Shown here: one piece after another, positions 1 through 9,123 of the stretch
Layout: the number at the start of each line of letters is the position of its first letter
Numbering within the stretch: position 1 is the stretch's first letter
Origin: Pseudomonas cichorii
GTDB taxonomy: Bacteria; Pseudomonadota; Gammaproteobacteria; Pseudomonadales; Pseudomonadaceae
Assembly: GCF_003700275.1 (NCBI RefSeq)
Contig: NZ_RBRE01000039.1
Coordinates: 62,001 to 126,000 of the forward strand
Reading direction: 5' to 3'
DNA: 64,000 nucleotides
The notes under the pieces: model-generated
Databases searched by the model: none
What the model was told of the DNA's origin: nothing
The model's input: only the letters and a program-made list of their open reading frames with translations
Program-made: the position numbers and the translations under genes

Positions 1-2
1 GC

Positions 3-1418
3 GAAGAGGATGTACTGGCCCGTGAAGCCAGTGAGGTCACGGCTGCGCAATATCCCGACACCTTGCGACTGGGCGAATTGAGCCTGGCGCTGACTTACCA
101 CTTCGAGCCCAATCACCCGCGTGACGGCGTGACCCTGCGCGTGCCTGCGCCGCTGTTGCTGTCGTTGCCGGTCGAGCGTCTGGAATGGCTGGTGCCGGGT
201 TTGCTGGAAACCAAGTGCATTGCGCTGGTGCGTAACCTGCCCAAGGCCATCCGCAAGAACTTTGTGCCGGTGCCGGACTTCGTGAAGGCAGCCTTGCAGC
301 GCATCACCTTTGGTGAAGGTTCGTTGCCTCAGGCACTGGGGCGCGAATTGTTGCGCATGACGGGCGCCAGAGTGGCGGACGAAGCCTGGGCCGAAGCGGC
401 GCAGCAGCTTGAAAATCACTTGAAGATGAACCTGGAAATTCTCGACGGCAGCGGCAAGTTCCTCGGTGAAGGCCGCGATCTGGCCGAACTGACGGCGCGC
501 TTTGCCGAAGCCAGCCAGGCCGCGCTCGCCGTGCCGCAAAGCGCGAAGAGCCAGCAGCCGGTGGAAGCCAAGGTATTCGCTCCGGTGGCGCAGAAGACCC
601 AGCAGAACATTGCCGGGCTATCGATGACGGTGTATCCGGCCTTGGTCGAAGAGGGCGGAACGGTCAAGGAAGGGCGCTTCTCGACCCAGGCCGAGGCCGA
701 GTATCAGCATCGCCGTGCCTTGCAGCGTCTGCTCCTGCAGCAACTGGCCGAGCCGGCCAGGTTCCTGCGCAGCAAACTGCCGGGCCAGACCGAGCTTGCG
801 CTGTTGTATCGCGAACTGGGGCGTATCGATGCGCTGGTCGAAGACATTCTGCTGGCCAGCCTCGACAGTTGCGTGCTGGACGGTGAAACCGAATTGCCGC
901 GCGACGGTGCGGGGCTGCTGTCGCTGGCCGAGCGCAAGCGTAGCAACTGGACCGAGCATGCCGAGCGTCTGGCGAAGCTGACGCTGGAAATCCTCAAGCT
1001 CTGGCACGGTCTGCAAAAACGCTTCAAGGGCAAGATTGACCTGGCCCAGGCGGTGGCGCTGAACGACATCAAGTCGCAGTTGGGGCAATTGGTGTATCCG
1101 GGGTTCGTGCGCGAAACGCCTGCCGTATGGCTCAAGGAACTGCCGCGTTACCTGAAAGCCATCGAAATGCGCCTGGAAAAACTGCCGGCCCAGGTACAGA
1201 AGGACCGGGTCTGGAGCATCGAGTTGTCCGGTTTGTGGGCGCAATATCAGGCCCGGGCCTCCAAGCATGCCCAGGAAGGCAAGCGCGATCCGGAGCTGAC
1301 GGTTTACCGCTGGTGGCTGGAAGAATACCGAGTGTCGCTGTTCGCGCAGCAACTGGGCACCAAAATCCCGGTATCGGACAAACGTTTGAACAAACAATGG
1401 ACCCAGGTGGAAGCCTAG
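3..1418 (+). CDS. hrpA: ATP-dependent RNA helicase HrpA, C-terminal part (5' truncated)
   Basis: The frame is open to the left window edge, so only the last 471 residues are visible. They lack the DEAH helicase core and match the C-terminal region (DUF3418-type) of bacterial HrpA, beginning with the family-typical stretch LALTYHFEPNHPRDGVTLRV. HrpA is a large DEAH-box RNA helicase acting on RNA and stalled ribosomes in the cytoplasm. The end is rich in basic and aromatic residues, as usual, and terminates normally with TAG. The protein is about 1300 residues in relatives, so about two thirds lie outside the window. Identification rests on remembered family similarity and is firm. Confidence 0.9.
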   Translation, partial: EEDVLAREASEVTAAQYPDTLRLGELSLALTYHFEPNHPRDGVTLRVPAPLLLSLPVERLEWLVPGLLETKCIALVRNLPKAIRKNFVPVPDFVKAALQRITFGEGSLPQALGRELLRMTGARVADEAWAEAAQQLENHLKMNLEILDGSGKFLGEGRDLAELTARFAEASQAALAVPQSAKSQQPVEAKVFAPVAQKTQQNIAGLSMTVYPALVEEGGTVKEGRFSTQAEAEYQHRRALQRLLLQQLAEPARFLRSKLPGQTELALLYRELGRIDALVEDILLASLDSCVLDGETELPRDGAGLLSLAERKRSNWTEHAERLAKLTLEILKLWHGLQKRFKGKIDLAQAVALNDIKSQLGQLVYPGFVRETPAVWLKELPRYLKAIEMRLEKLPAQVQKDRVWSIELSGLWAQYQARASKHAQEGKRDPELTVYRWWLEEYRVSLFAQQLGTKIPVSDKRLNKQWTQVEA

Positions 1419-1741
1419 GCTGAGGTTCTCCCCGGTAGGAGTGAATGAATTGGCTCTGTCTGCATGAAGTGTTGCAAGTCAGTAAGAGGGCTGTGGGAGG
1501 CAGCGCTGTACCAGAGACACCACAACACTATGGAATGGCGTTCCCGGTCGCCTGACTAGCGCCAAACCCCCGCCGTTATGGCACACTTCGCGCCTTGCCT
1601 TGAAGTGTGCCGCGGGGTTTCGTCTTGCCTTTGCAGCCCATTTTTACGTACGTATTGGTACGCTGGTTCCAATAGTTGTTGGCCGCCACTTACCGTACTC
1701 GACAGCTCACTACCAGCAACATTCATAAGAGAGGAACGACC
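1419..1741. other. Gene-free interval hrpA-fabH2 with a long hairpin
   Basis: No credible gene. It contains a nested inverted repeat: outer arms AAACCCCCGC (1564-1573) and GCGGGGTTT (1612-1620), inner arms GGCACACTTC (1580-1589) and GAAGTGTGCC (1602-1611). The rest shows only a weak REP-like remnant near 1437-1456. The hairpin may be a terminator for hrpA or part of the leader of the next gene. Confidence 0.6.
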
Positions 1742-2863
1742 GTGCATAACGTCGTCATCAGCGGCACAGGCCTGTACACCCCGGCCAACAGCATCTCAAA
1801 CGAAGAGCTGGTGCAGTCTTTCAATACCTATGTCGGTCAATTCAACAGCGACAACGCTGCCGCCATCGAACGCGGTGAAGTCGAGGCGCTGAGTGAATCC
1901 AGTGTGGCGTTCATCGAAAAGGCCTCGGGTATCAAGAGCCGCTTTGTGATGGACAAGCAAGGCATCCTCGATCCGCAGCGCATGAAGCCCAATCTGCCGG
2001 AGCGTTCCAACGACGAGTGGTCGATTCTGTGCCAGATGGGCGTTGCAGCTGCCGAGCAGGCCTTGCAACGCGCCGGCAAGACCGCCGCCGATATCGATGG
2101 CGTGATCGTCGCCTGTTCCAATCTGCAACGTGCCTACCCGGCGATCTCCATTGAAATCCAGTCTGCTCTTGGCGTGCAGGGTTATGGCTTCGACATGAAC
2201 GTTGCCTGTTCCTCGGCCACGTTCGGGATTCAGGCGGCCTGCAACAGTGTGCAACTGGGCCAGGCCCGTGCGCTGCTGGTCATCAGCCCGGAGATCTGCA
2301 CCGCGCATCTGAATTTCCGTGATCGCGACAGCCACTTCATCTTTGGCGACGGTGCAACTGCCGTGGTGGTCGAGCGTGCCGATCTGGCGACGTCCGCGCA
2401 TCAGTTCGATATCGTCAGCACCAAGCTGTTGACCACTTTCTCCAACAACATTCGCAACAATTTCGGATTCCTCAATCGGACCTCGGATGAAGGTGAGGGC
2501 GCGCCAGACAAGCTGTTCGTCCAGGAAGGCCGCAAGGTGTTCCGCGATGTCTGCCCAATGGTGGCCGAACTGGTCGCGACCCACTTGAATGAAAACGGCC
2601 TCAATGCCAGTGACGTGCAGCGTTTCTGGTTGCATCAGGCCAACCTGAGCATGAACCACCTGATCGTCAGGAAACTGCTGGGCCGTGAAGCCAGCGTTGA
2701 AGAAGCGCCGGTGATTCTTGATCGCTATGCCAATACCAGCTCTGCCGGTTCGGTGATTGCCTTTCACAGCTATCAGGACGATTTGCCCAAGGGCGCACTG
2801 GGTGTGCTCAGTTCATTCGGGGCAGGTTATTCGATTGGCAGCGTGATCCTGCGCAAGCGTTGA
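1742..2863 (+). CDS. Beta-ketoacyl-ACP synthase III-type enzyme (beta-ketodecanoyl-ACP synthase, PA3286/FabH2-like)
   Basis: A thiolase-fold ketoacyl-ACP synthase of 373 residues. The catalytic triad is visible: Cys in ACSSATFG, His in HQANLSMN and Asn in YANTSSAGS. The start is the GTG at 1742, 6 nt after AGAGAGGAA, giving the N-terminus (V/M)HNVVISGTGLYTP. Length and start match the P. aeruginosa PA3286 protein as I remember it, which condenses octanoyl-CoA with malonyl-ACP and so feeds beta-oxidation products back into fatty acid synthesis. This is distinct from housekeeping FabH and from FabY, although databases often label it simply as synthase III. Substrate is inferred from that homology. 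It is monocistronic, with a structured 5' interval. Confidence 0.88.
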   Translation: MHNVVISGTGLYTPANSISNEELVQSFNTYVGQFNSDNAAAIERGEVEALSESSVAFIEKASGIKSRFVMDKQGILDPQRMKPNLPERSNDEWSILCQMGVAAAEQALQRAGKTAADIDGVIVACSNLQRAYPAISIEIQSALGVQGYGFDMNVACSSATFGIQAACNSVQLGQARALLVISPEICTAHLNFRDRDSHFIFGDGATAVVVERADLATSAHQFDIVSTKLLTTFSNNIRNNFGFLNRTSDEGEGAPDKLFVQEGRKVFRDVCPMVAELVATHLNENGLNASDVQRFWLHQANLSMNHLIVRKLLGREASVEEAPVILDRYANTSSAGSVIAFHSYQDDLPKGALGVLSSFGAGYSIGSVILRKR

Positions 2864-2892
2864 TCAGGGCGCCAGGATACGTAGAAAGAAAT

Positions 2893-2951
2893 ACAGGCTG
2901 AGCATTGGCAGATCGACGGATGATGGGGATCGATTGCCAATGTCAGCCTGT
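2893..2951 (-). terminator. Rho-independent terminator after the porin gene
   Basis: Long inverted repeat: ACAGGCTG...CATTGGCA...ATCGA pairs with TCGAT...TGCCAATG...CAGCCTGT. Read on the minus strand it is followed by a T-rich run, and it lies 29 bp after the porin stop codon. It also sits between convergent genes. Confidence 0.75.
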
Positions 2952-2979
2952 AAAAAACAAGAGCGTTTAGCGGGTACTC

Positions 2980-4245
2980 TTAGAACTTGGCTTCCATGTC
3001 CAGCTGCAGCGTGTTGGCATCTGCATCACGCATTGTTGTAGTAGCGTAGTCGGCTTTGGTCAGGAAATAGGTTGCGCCGACCGAGAAGTTCTTGTCGATT
3101 TCGTAACCAACTTTTAGCTTGTGACCGCGCGAACCGGTGGTGCCGTTGGCGAAGTCCGAATCGGTGAAGGCGCCGACCACAGCGTTACGCTGAGTGTCGC
3201 GGTAGTTGTAGTCCAGGTTGAAACCGAACACCTTGGTCTTCACACCGGTCAGCCAGGCAGTGTCCTGATCGTCGGTGCTGTCGTTGTTGACGATGTACTG
3301 GCCGTACAGTGCCAGCGGCAGGCCCAGGCCGCCGATGTCGATCTGGCCGAAACCTTCATACAGACGGAACTGGTTGGTGGTGTTGCCGTTGACGCGCAGG
3401 GCCGCACTGTCCTTGTCGTTGCGGAAACCATACATGCTGCCGCCGAGGGTGACTTTCAGGTCGTCGGTCGGTGCGAAGCGGGCACCCAACTGGCCAGCGT
3501 ACATGCTCAGGTCGTGGCGGAACTGAGTGCCGTCGCCATCGATGTTGTCCTTGAGGGTGTAGTGACCGGCGCTACCGAACAGTTCGGTCTTGCCGCCCAG
3601 CGGGTAGCTGTAAGTCGCTGCCAGACCTTCAGGGTTGATGTCGCCATCCCAGATCACGTCGCCCATGCTGACCCACGGTTGCAGCATCTTGCCGCCGATC
3701 ACGTGCAGGTTCTTGACTGCGGTAGGCGCGTAGTCGATGTAACCCAGGTCCAGCCACAGGTCTTTCTTGGCGAAATAGTTATCCAGGTCCACGTTGGTGG
3801 AGCGGGCGTCGCCAGTGGTGCCGCCGCTGGCGATACGGATACCGGTGCTCACTTGCGGGTTGATTTCGGTGTAGGCGCCCAGACGGGCACGGATGCGTTG
3901 GCGATCCTTGTCCTGCGAGTTGGTCTGGCCATCGATGTTGATGGTTTCCTGACGCACGCGCACGTCACCCTTGAACTGGGTCTTGGTGGCCCAGGCAATT
4001 TTCTTCTCGAACTCGGCCTGAGAGGCGGATTTGCTCTGCTGGATGTCGGCCAGGGCTTGTTTCTGAGCCTGCTGATCCTTTGCCAGTTCGGTCTGCAACT
4101 CAGCGTATTGAGCCTGGTTGATCGAGCCGTTGGCCCTGAGCATGTCCAGCAGTTTAGCGTCGACTGCGGCATTGGCCGAAACACTCATGGCCAGTGCCAG
4201 GCTGCCGGAAAGGGCGGCTGCAGTACGTGTAGAAACAAGACGCAT
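2980..4245 (-). CDS. Putative outer-membrane porin (Porin_5 family)
   Basis: A 421-residue protein with a signal peptide (positively charged start, hydrophobic stretch, cleavage near SANA-AVDAK). A short coiled region of about residues 25-75 is rich in Gln and Ala. The rest is made of alternating beta strands and ends in the aromatic residue F (MEAKF), as beta-barrel outer-membrane proteins do. This matches the Pseudomonas putative porin family PF16930. The ATG at 4245 is chosen because GGAG lies 7 nt upstream; an upstream in-frame ATG lacks this. The substrate is unknown. The gene stands alone with its own terminator. Confidence 0.82.
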   Translation of the reverse strand: MRLVSTRTAAALSGSLALAMSVSANAAVDAKLLDMLRANGSINQAQYAELQTELAKDQQAQKQALADIQQSKSASQAEFEKKIAWATKTQFKGDVRVRQETINIDGQTNSQDKDRQRIRARLGAYTEINPQVSTGIRIASGGTTGDARSTNVDLDNYFAKKDLWLDLGYIDYAPTAVKNLHVIGGKMLQPWVSMGDVIWDGDINPEGLAATYSYPLGGKTELFGSAGHYTLKDNIDGDGTQFRHDLSMYAGQLGARFAPTDDLKVTLGGSMYGFRNDKDSAALRVNGNTTNQFRLYEGFGQIDIGGLGLPLALYGQYIVNNDSTDDQDTAWLTGVKTKVFGFNLDYNYRDTQRNAVVGAFTDSDFANGTTGSRGHKLKVGYEIDKNFSVGATYFLTKADYATTTMRDADANTLQLDMEAKF

Positions 4246-4513
4246 GTCAATCTCCATAACTGAATAGCGGATGGCGAAGACCATCCTTGAATACCACCCC
4301 ACAGGCAGGGCTTGGTGAGGGCTAGTACCCTCTGTTCTAAAAACAGGCGCCAGTATTACGACTGGTTATTTCAGAAAGGTGGCAATACGATGGCATGTTG
4401 GTGACGATTGAAAGTCTGTAATGCGCGAGCTAGAGCCTTCGCCGCAACAATGGGTGAACATTGCGCTTCGATGGGGGATACTGCTGCGTCCTCCGATTTG
4501 CCTGGAAACCTGC

Positions 4514-5641
4514 ATGTTCGTCCCGACTGCCAGCCTCAGCGATGTCGTGCCCGCGCACTGGGATGCGCTGGTTCCCGACGGGCAACCTTTTCTTCGCCAC
4601 GCCTTTCTCAGTGCCCTGGAAGACAGCGGCAGTCTCGGGCCGCGTTCGGGCTGGAAGGCCGAGCATCTGCTGCATTACCAGGGTGGCGAGCTGGTTGCTG
4701 CATTGCCCGCCTACCGCAAATGGCATTCGTACGGTGAGTACGTGTTCGATCACGGCTGGGCCGACGCCTGTCGGCGGGCTGGCATCGGCTATTACCCCAA
4801 ATTGCTGGCGGCGGTGCCGTTCAGTCCGGTAAGTGGCACGCGGGTCCTGGCGCAGACGCCAGAGGCCGGTATGCACTTACTGGCAGGGCTGCCCGACTAT
4901 CTGCAGGCTGAAAGCCTGTCGAGCGCGCATGTGAATTTCACCGATCCAGCCGCCGACGCCTTGCTGGCCGGGCAGCAAGGCTGGCTGCAGCGCTATGGTT
5001 GCCAGTTCCACTGGCACAATCGCGGCTATCGGGACTTTCAGGATTTTCTCGACGCCTTGAGCTCGCGCAAACGCAAGCAGATGCGCAAGGAGCGCGAGCA
5101 GGTGGCGGGGCAGGGGATCGAGTTTGAGTGGCTGGAAGGTTCGCAGATGAGCGAAGTGCTGTGGGACTTCGTCTATGCCTGCTATTCCAATACCTATGAA
5201 GTGCGTGGGCAGGCGCCTTACCTGACTCGGGAGTTCTTCAGCCTGCTGGCCGAGCGCATGCCTGAGGCGATTCGCGTGGTACTGGCTCGCCAGGGCCAGC
5301 GTCCGGTGGCCATGGCCTTCAGCCTTACCGGCGGCGACAGTTTCTATGGCCGCTATTGGGGCTGCCTGGCCGAGTTCGACCGCCTGCATTTCGAGACCTG
5401 TTTCTATCAGGGCATGGATTACGCCATCGAAAAAGGCCTACAGCGTTTCGATGCCGGTGCTCAGGGTGAGCACAAGCTTATTCGCGGTTTCGAGCCGAAA
5501 ATCACCCATTCCTGGCACTACCTGCTGCATCCGGGGTTGAAGGACGCCGTGAGTGATTTTCTCGATCAGGAACGAGTCGGTATTCTGGCTTACGCTGAGG
5601 ATGCGCGCAGCGCCTTGCCCTACCGAAACACCGGCTCGTAG
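4514..5641 (+). CDS. GNAT-fold protein of the COG3146/DUF482 type
   Basis: About 375 residues. The conserved blocks PDGQPFLRHAFLSALE near the N-terminus and HWHNRGYRDFQDFLDALSSRKRK, RYWGCLAEFDRLHFETC and GAQGEHKLIRGF further on identify the DUF482 family, related to peptidoglycan-interpeptide (FemX-like) acyltransferases. The reaction in Pseudomonas is unknown. Translation could begin at 4421, but the family starts around the ATG at 4514 (MFVPTASLSDV), so that start is preferred. No clear ribosome site is seen for either, so the start is uncertain. Confidence 0.75.
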   Translation: MFVPTASLSDVVPAHWDALVPDGQPFLRHAFLSALEDSGSLGPRSGWKAEHLLHYQGGELVAALPAYRKWHSYGEYVFDHGWADACRRAGIGYYPKLLAAVPFSPVSGTRVLAQTPEAGMHLLAGLPDYLQAESLSSAHVNFTDPAADALLAGQQGWLQRYGCQFHWHNRGYRDFQDFLDALSSRKRKQMRKEREQVAGQGIEFEWLEGSQMSEVLWDFVYACYSNTYEVRGQAPYLTREFFSLLAERMPEAIRVVLARQGQRPVAMAFSLTGGDSFYGRYWGCLAEFDRLHFETCFYQGMDYAIEKGLQRFDAGAQGEHKLIRGFEPKITHSWHYLLHPGLKDAVSDFLDQERVGILAYAEDARSALPYRNTGS

Positions 5642-5694
5642 GAGCGAACAAGTCCTGCATCCAGGTTTTTCGCGAATGAATTCGCTCCCACAGG
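5639..5694. repeat. REP-type palindromic repeat
   Basis: GGAGCGAACAAG on the left and TTCGCGAATGAATTCGCTCC (5669-5688) followed by CACAGG on the right. It is the family of short palindromes dispersed through this window and lies between convergent genes, where it may help termination. Confidence 0.8.
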
Positions 5695-5699
5695 TCGTA

Positions 5700-7532
5700 T
5701 CAATCCACCCCTACAAACCCGCCGGTCTGGTGCTGCCACAACCGCGCATACAGTCCGCCATGGGCCAGCAGTTCGGCGTGGGTGCCGGTTTCTGCTATGC
5801 GGCCTTTCTCCAGCACTACCAGACGATCCATACGTGCAATGGTCGAGAGACGGTGGGCGATGGCGATTACGGTCTTGCCTTGCATCAGGGTTTCCAGGCT
5901 TTCCTGGATCGCGGCTTCGACTTCCGAGTCCAGGGCCGAAGTGGCTTCGTCCATGATCAGTATCGGCGCGTCCTTGAGCAGTACGCGGGTAATCGCGATG
6001 CGTTGCCGCTGCCCCCCGGACAGCTTCACGCCACGTTCCCCGACATGCGCATCGAAACCGGTTCGGCCTTCGGAGTCCGACAGTTGCGGGATGAACTCTT
6101 CGGCGCGGGCCTTGTGTACCGCGTCCCATAGCTGCTCTTCGGTCGCCCCTGGATTGCCATACAGCAGGTTGTCGCGGATCGAGCGGTGCAGCAGCGAAGT
6201 GTCCTGGGTGATCATGCCGATCTGCGCCCGCAGACTTTCCTGAGTCACTTCGGAAATATCCTGGCCATCGATCAGAATCCTGCCCGCCTGCACGTCGTAC
6301 ATGCGCAGCAGCAGGTTCACCAAGGTCGACTTACCCGCACCGGAAGGTCCGATCAGGCCGATTTTCTCGCCGGGCCGGATATCCAGATTGAGGTTGTGGA
6401 TGATGCCGTTGCCATTGCCGTAATGAAAATCCACACCCTCGAATTTCACGCCGCCCTTGTCGATCTGCAGTTTTGAAGCGCCAGGGCTGTCGGTCACCGT
6501 TACCGGTTGCGAGATGCTTTCCAGGCCGTCCTGCACGGTGCCGATATTCTCGAAAATCCCGTTGACCACCCACATGATCCAGCCGGACATGTTGACGATG
6601 CGGATCACCAGCCCGGTCGCCAGGGCGATGGCGCCCACCGAGATCAGCGACTGGGTCCAGAGCCACAGGGCCAGGCCGGTGGTAGACACGATCAGCAGAC
6701 CGTTCATGGAGGTGATGACGGTGTCCATGGCGGTGACCACCCGAGCGGCCATCTGGGTCTTGTGGGTGTGTTCGCTGATGGCTTCGCGGGCGTATTGCTG
6801 CTCGAAGTTGGTGTGGGCGAACAGCTTGAGGGTGGTGATGTTGGTGTAGCCATCGACGATTCGCCCCATGAGCCTGGAGCGGGCATCGGAAGACACCACC
6901 GAGCGTTCCTTGACCCTGGGCACGAAGTACATCAGCGACAGGATGTAGGCAATGATCCACAGCATCAGCGGAATCATCAGGCGCCAGTCGGCTTCGGCGA
7001 ACAGCACCAGCGAACTGATGGCGTAGATCAGCACATGCCACAGGGCATCCACGGCCTGCACGGCCGAGTCGCGCAGCGAGTTACCGGTCTGCATGATGCG
7101 CTGGGCGATGCGTCCGGCGAAGTCGTTCTGGAAGAAGTTGATGCTCTGCTTGAGCACGTAGCTGTGGTTCTGCCAGCGGATCATGTTGGTCATGCCGGGG
7201 CTGATGGTCTGGTGCACCAGCAGGTCATGCAGGCCGACAAACACCGGTCGCAGCAGCAGAGTCACGACCACCATCCAGATCAGGTCACTGCCATGTACCG
7301 TGAAAAAATCCTTGGCGGGCGTGGTCTGTGCCAGGTCGATGATGCGGCTCAGGTAGCTGAACAGCGCCACTTCGATCAGCGCGCCAATCAGCCCGACCAC
7401 CAGCAGTGCAGTGAAAACCGGCCACACCTGGCGCAGGTAGTAGATGTAGAACGCTAGAACGGTATTGGGTGGGGAGGCGGTAGGGGCGTCTCGGAAGGTA
7501 TCGATCAGCTTTTCAAAACGACGATAAAGCAT
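5700..7532 (-). CDS. ABC exporter, fused membrane and ATPase domains
   Basis: A 610-residue half-transporter. Residues of about 30-320 form a six-helix exporter membrane domain. The C-terminal ATPase has Walker A GPSGAGKST, signature LSGGQRQR, Walker B ILIMDEATSALD and the switch His in AHRLSTI. Such proteins dimerise in the inner membrane and export lipids, drugs or peptides; the substrate cannot be read from sequence. The neighbouring ppiA is in the same orientation, but over 100 bp upstream. The leader is odd: a GAGGAG lies about 27 nt before the ATG, with a hairpin between them. An in-frame TAG just upstream rules out a longer protein. Confidence 0.88.
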   Translation of the reverse strand: MLYRRFEKLIDTFRDAPTASPPNTVLAFYIYYLRQVWPVFTALLVVGLIGALIEVALFSYLSRIIDLAQTTPAKDFFTVHGSDLIWMVVVTLLLRPVFVGLHDLLVHQTISPGMTNMIRWQNHSYVLKQSINFFQNDFAGRIAQRIMQTGNSLRDSAVQAVDALWHVLIYAISSLVLFAEADWRLMIPLMLWIIAYILSLMYFVPRVKERSVVSSDARSRLMGRIVDGYTNITTLKLFAHTNFEQQYAREAISEHTHKTQMAARVVTAMDTVITSMNGLLIVSTTGLALWLWTQSLISVGAIALATGLVIRIVNMSGWIMWVVNGIFENIGTVQDGLESISQPVTVTDSPGASKLQIDKGGVKFEGVDFHYGNGNGIIHNLNLDIRPGEKIGLIGPSGAGKSTLVNLLLRMYDVQAGRILIDGQDISEVTQESLRAQIGMITQDTSLLHRSIRDNLLYGNPGATEEQLWDAVHKARAEEFIPQLSDSEGRTGFDAHVGERGVKLSGGQRQRIAITRVLLKDAPILIMDEATSALDSEVEAAIQESLETLMQGKTVIAIAHRLSTIARMDRLVVLEKGRIAETGTHAELLAHGGLYARLWQHQTGGFVGVD

Positions 7533-7542
7533 TGGCTATGAC

Positions 7543-7559
7543 ACCCACGCAAGGTGGGT
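7543..7559 (-). promoter_or_regulatory. Hairpin between Shine-Dalgarno-like site and ATG of the ABC exporter gene
   Basis: On the minus strand GAGGAGA is followed by ACCCAC-CTTGC-GTGGGT and then GTCATAGCCAATG. The 6-bp stem would bring the ribosome site to a normal distance from the start codon if it forms. Confidence 0.4.
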
Positions 7560-7641
7560 TCTCCTCGATGATTGGAAGCGCTCCCGTACAGAACGTATGA
7601 GCCCTGCCTGAATACAGGGCTGCATGCGTCCGGATTTCCTT

Positions 7642-8211
7642 TTACTCGACGCGCTTGGCCGACTTGATCAGGATCGGGTCGACAGGCACGTTCTGCATGC
7701 CTTTCTGGTTGCCGGTCCGGGCGTTGACGATCTGGTCTACCACGTCCATGCCCTTGACCACTTTGCCGAACACCGCGTAACCGTAGTCACGCACGCCGTT
7801 GTCGAGCATGGCGTTGTCATTGGTGTTGATGAAGAACTGGCTGGTCGCCGAGTTCACGTTCGAGGTACGGGCCATGGCGATGGTGCCGCGCACGTTATGC
7901 AGGCCATTTTGCGCTTCGTTCTTGATCGGGTCCTTGGTTTCCTTCTGCACCAGATACTGAGTGAAGCCGCCACCCTGGACCATGAAGCCCGGAATCACGC
8001 GATGGAAAATGGTGTTGTTGTAGAAACCGCTGTCGACATAACCCAGGAAGTTCCGGGTGCTGATCGGTGCCTTTTCGTCCGCGAGTTCGAGTTCGATTTC
8101 GCCGAAGCTGGTGTTCAGTACGACATGCGTAGCCTTGGCCGGAGGCTGGGCAGCCATCAGGTTGGCGGCGAACAGCACGGAGCAGGCGGCGAGGGCGATT
8201 TTTTTCAGCAT
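7642..8211 (-). CDS. ppiA: Periplasmic peptidyl-prolyl cis-trans isomerase A (cyclophilin)
   Basis: A 189-residue cyclophilin with a signal peptide ending near [12 protein letters not shown]. Cyclophilin hallmarks are [24 protein letters not shown] and [16 protein letters not shown]. It catalyses proline isomerisation during folding of exported proteins. Length and the presence of a signal peptide separate PpiA from the cytoplasmic PpiB. The start at 8211 gives a normal signal peptide. It is probably transcribed alone. Confidence 0.92.
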   Translation of the reverse strand: MLKKIALAACSVLFAANLMAAQPPAKATHVVLNTSFGEIELELADEKAPISTRNFLGYVDSGFYNNTIFHRVIPGFMVQGGGFTQYLVQKETKDPIKNEAQNGLHNVRGTIAMARTSNVNSATSQFFINTNDNAMLDNGVRDYGYAVFGKVVKGMDVVDQIVNARTGNQKGMQNVPVDPILIKSAKRVE

Positions 8212-8321
8212 GGGGCAGAGAGTCCTTCAGTGATATGTCGACTGTGGCTGGCAAGGTAACCACGTTTGGCTTTTTTTGCCCAGTGGGACCTGCAACCGCG
8301 GATATGAACAGCCTGCGGTTT

Positions 8322-9110
8322 TCAGACCTTTGGCGAGGCGATGAATTCCAGCACGGTTCGATTGAATTGCTCGGGCTGGTCCAGCGGCGTGGCGTGTCTG
8401 GAATCCTTGATGACCACCAGCCGTGCGTTGGGCAACTGTCTGACGTAGGCTTCCTTGAGTGCTACGGGAGTGTAGTCGCGGTCGGCGCTGATGATCAGGG
8501 TCGGGCAGGTGATACGAGCCAGTTTTTTCTCCACGCCCCAGCCGACGATTGCATCGAAACTGGCCAGATAGGCGCGTTTGTCGTTGCGGCTCCAGCGTTC
8601 GGCCATTTTCTGGCGCAGTTCGGCCTGTTCCGGTTTGGGGAACAACAATTTGTCCAGCGCATGACCCAATGTATTCATGCTCACCACCCGCGACAGGGTC
8701 CAGCGCCGGATCAGTTGCAGCAAGTCGCTAAAGCTCCTGACCTTGACCTGTGGCGCACTGTTGACCACGCACAGGCTCTTGAGCAGATGGGGTTGATCGA
8801 CCGCCAGTTGAAAGCCGACCATCCCGCCCATGGACAGGCCGATCACATGCACCGGGCCCAGGTGCAGATGCTCGATCAGGGCTTCGACATCGGCGCTGAA
8901 ACCCTTGATGCTGTAGCGTTCATGGGGCTTGTCCGAGCGTCCGTGGCCGCGGGCATCCATGACAATCACCCGATAGTGCTCGGCCAGCGCCGGGATCTGG
9001 TATTCCCAGTCCTGGCAACTGGAGCCGAGGCCGTGCAGCAGTAATACCGGTTCGCCCTGGCCGTATTCCTCGTAGTGCAGCGAACAGCCGTCATGCTCGA
9101 AAAAAGTCAT
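8322..9110 (-). CDS. Alpha/beta hydrolase
   Basis: A 262-residue single-domain hydrolase. The oxyanion HGLGSS motif is near residue 26, the nucleophile Ser is in GLSMGG, the acid Asp in ISADRDYTP and the catalytic His in DSRHATPLDQP. The substrate is unknown; the best formal description is esterase or lactonase-like. It lies 13 bp after the LysR gene on the same strand, so the two probably form an operon and the regulator may control the hydrolase. Confidence 0.82.
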   Translation of the reverse strand: MTFFEHDGCSLHYEEYGQGEPVLLLHGLGSSCQDWEYQIPALAEHYRVIVMDARGHGRSDKPHERYSIKGFSADVEALIEHLHLGPVHVIGLSMGGMVGFQLAVDQPHLLKSLCVVNSAPQVKVRSFSDLLQLIRRWTLSRVVSMNTLGHALDKLLFPKPEQAELRQKMAERWSRNDKRAYLASFDAIVGWGVEKKLARITCPTLIISADRDYTPVALKEAYVRQLPNARLVVIKDSRHATPLDQPEQFNRTVLEFIASPKV

Positions 9111-9123
9111 GGGTCCTTCCCTG

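Noticed and set aside
3121..4263. A 380-codon plus-strand frame opposite the porin gene
   Set aside because: Same shadow effect; the minus strand has signal peptide, barrel pattern and ribosome site.
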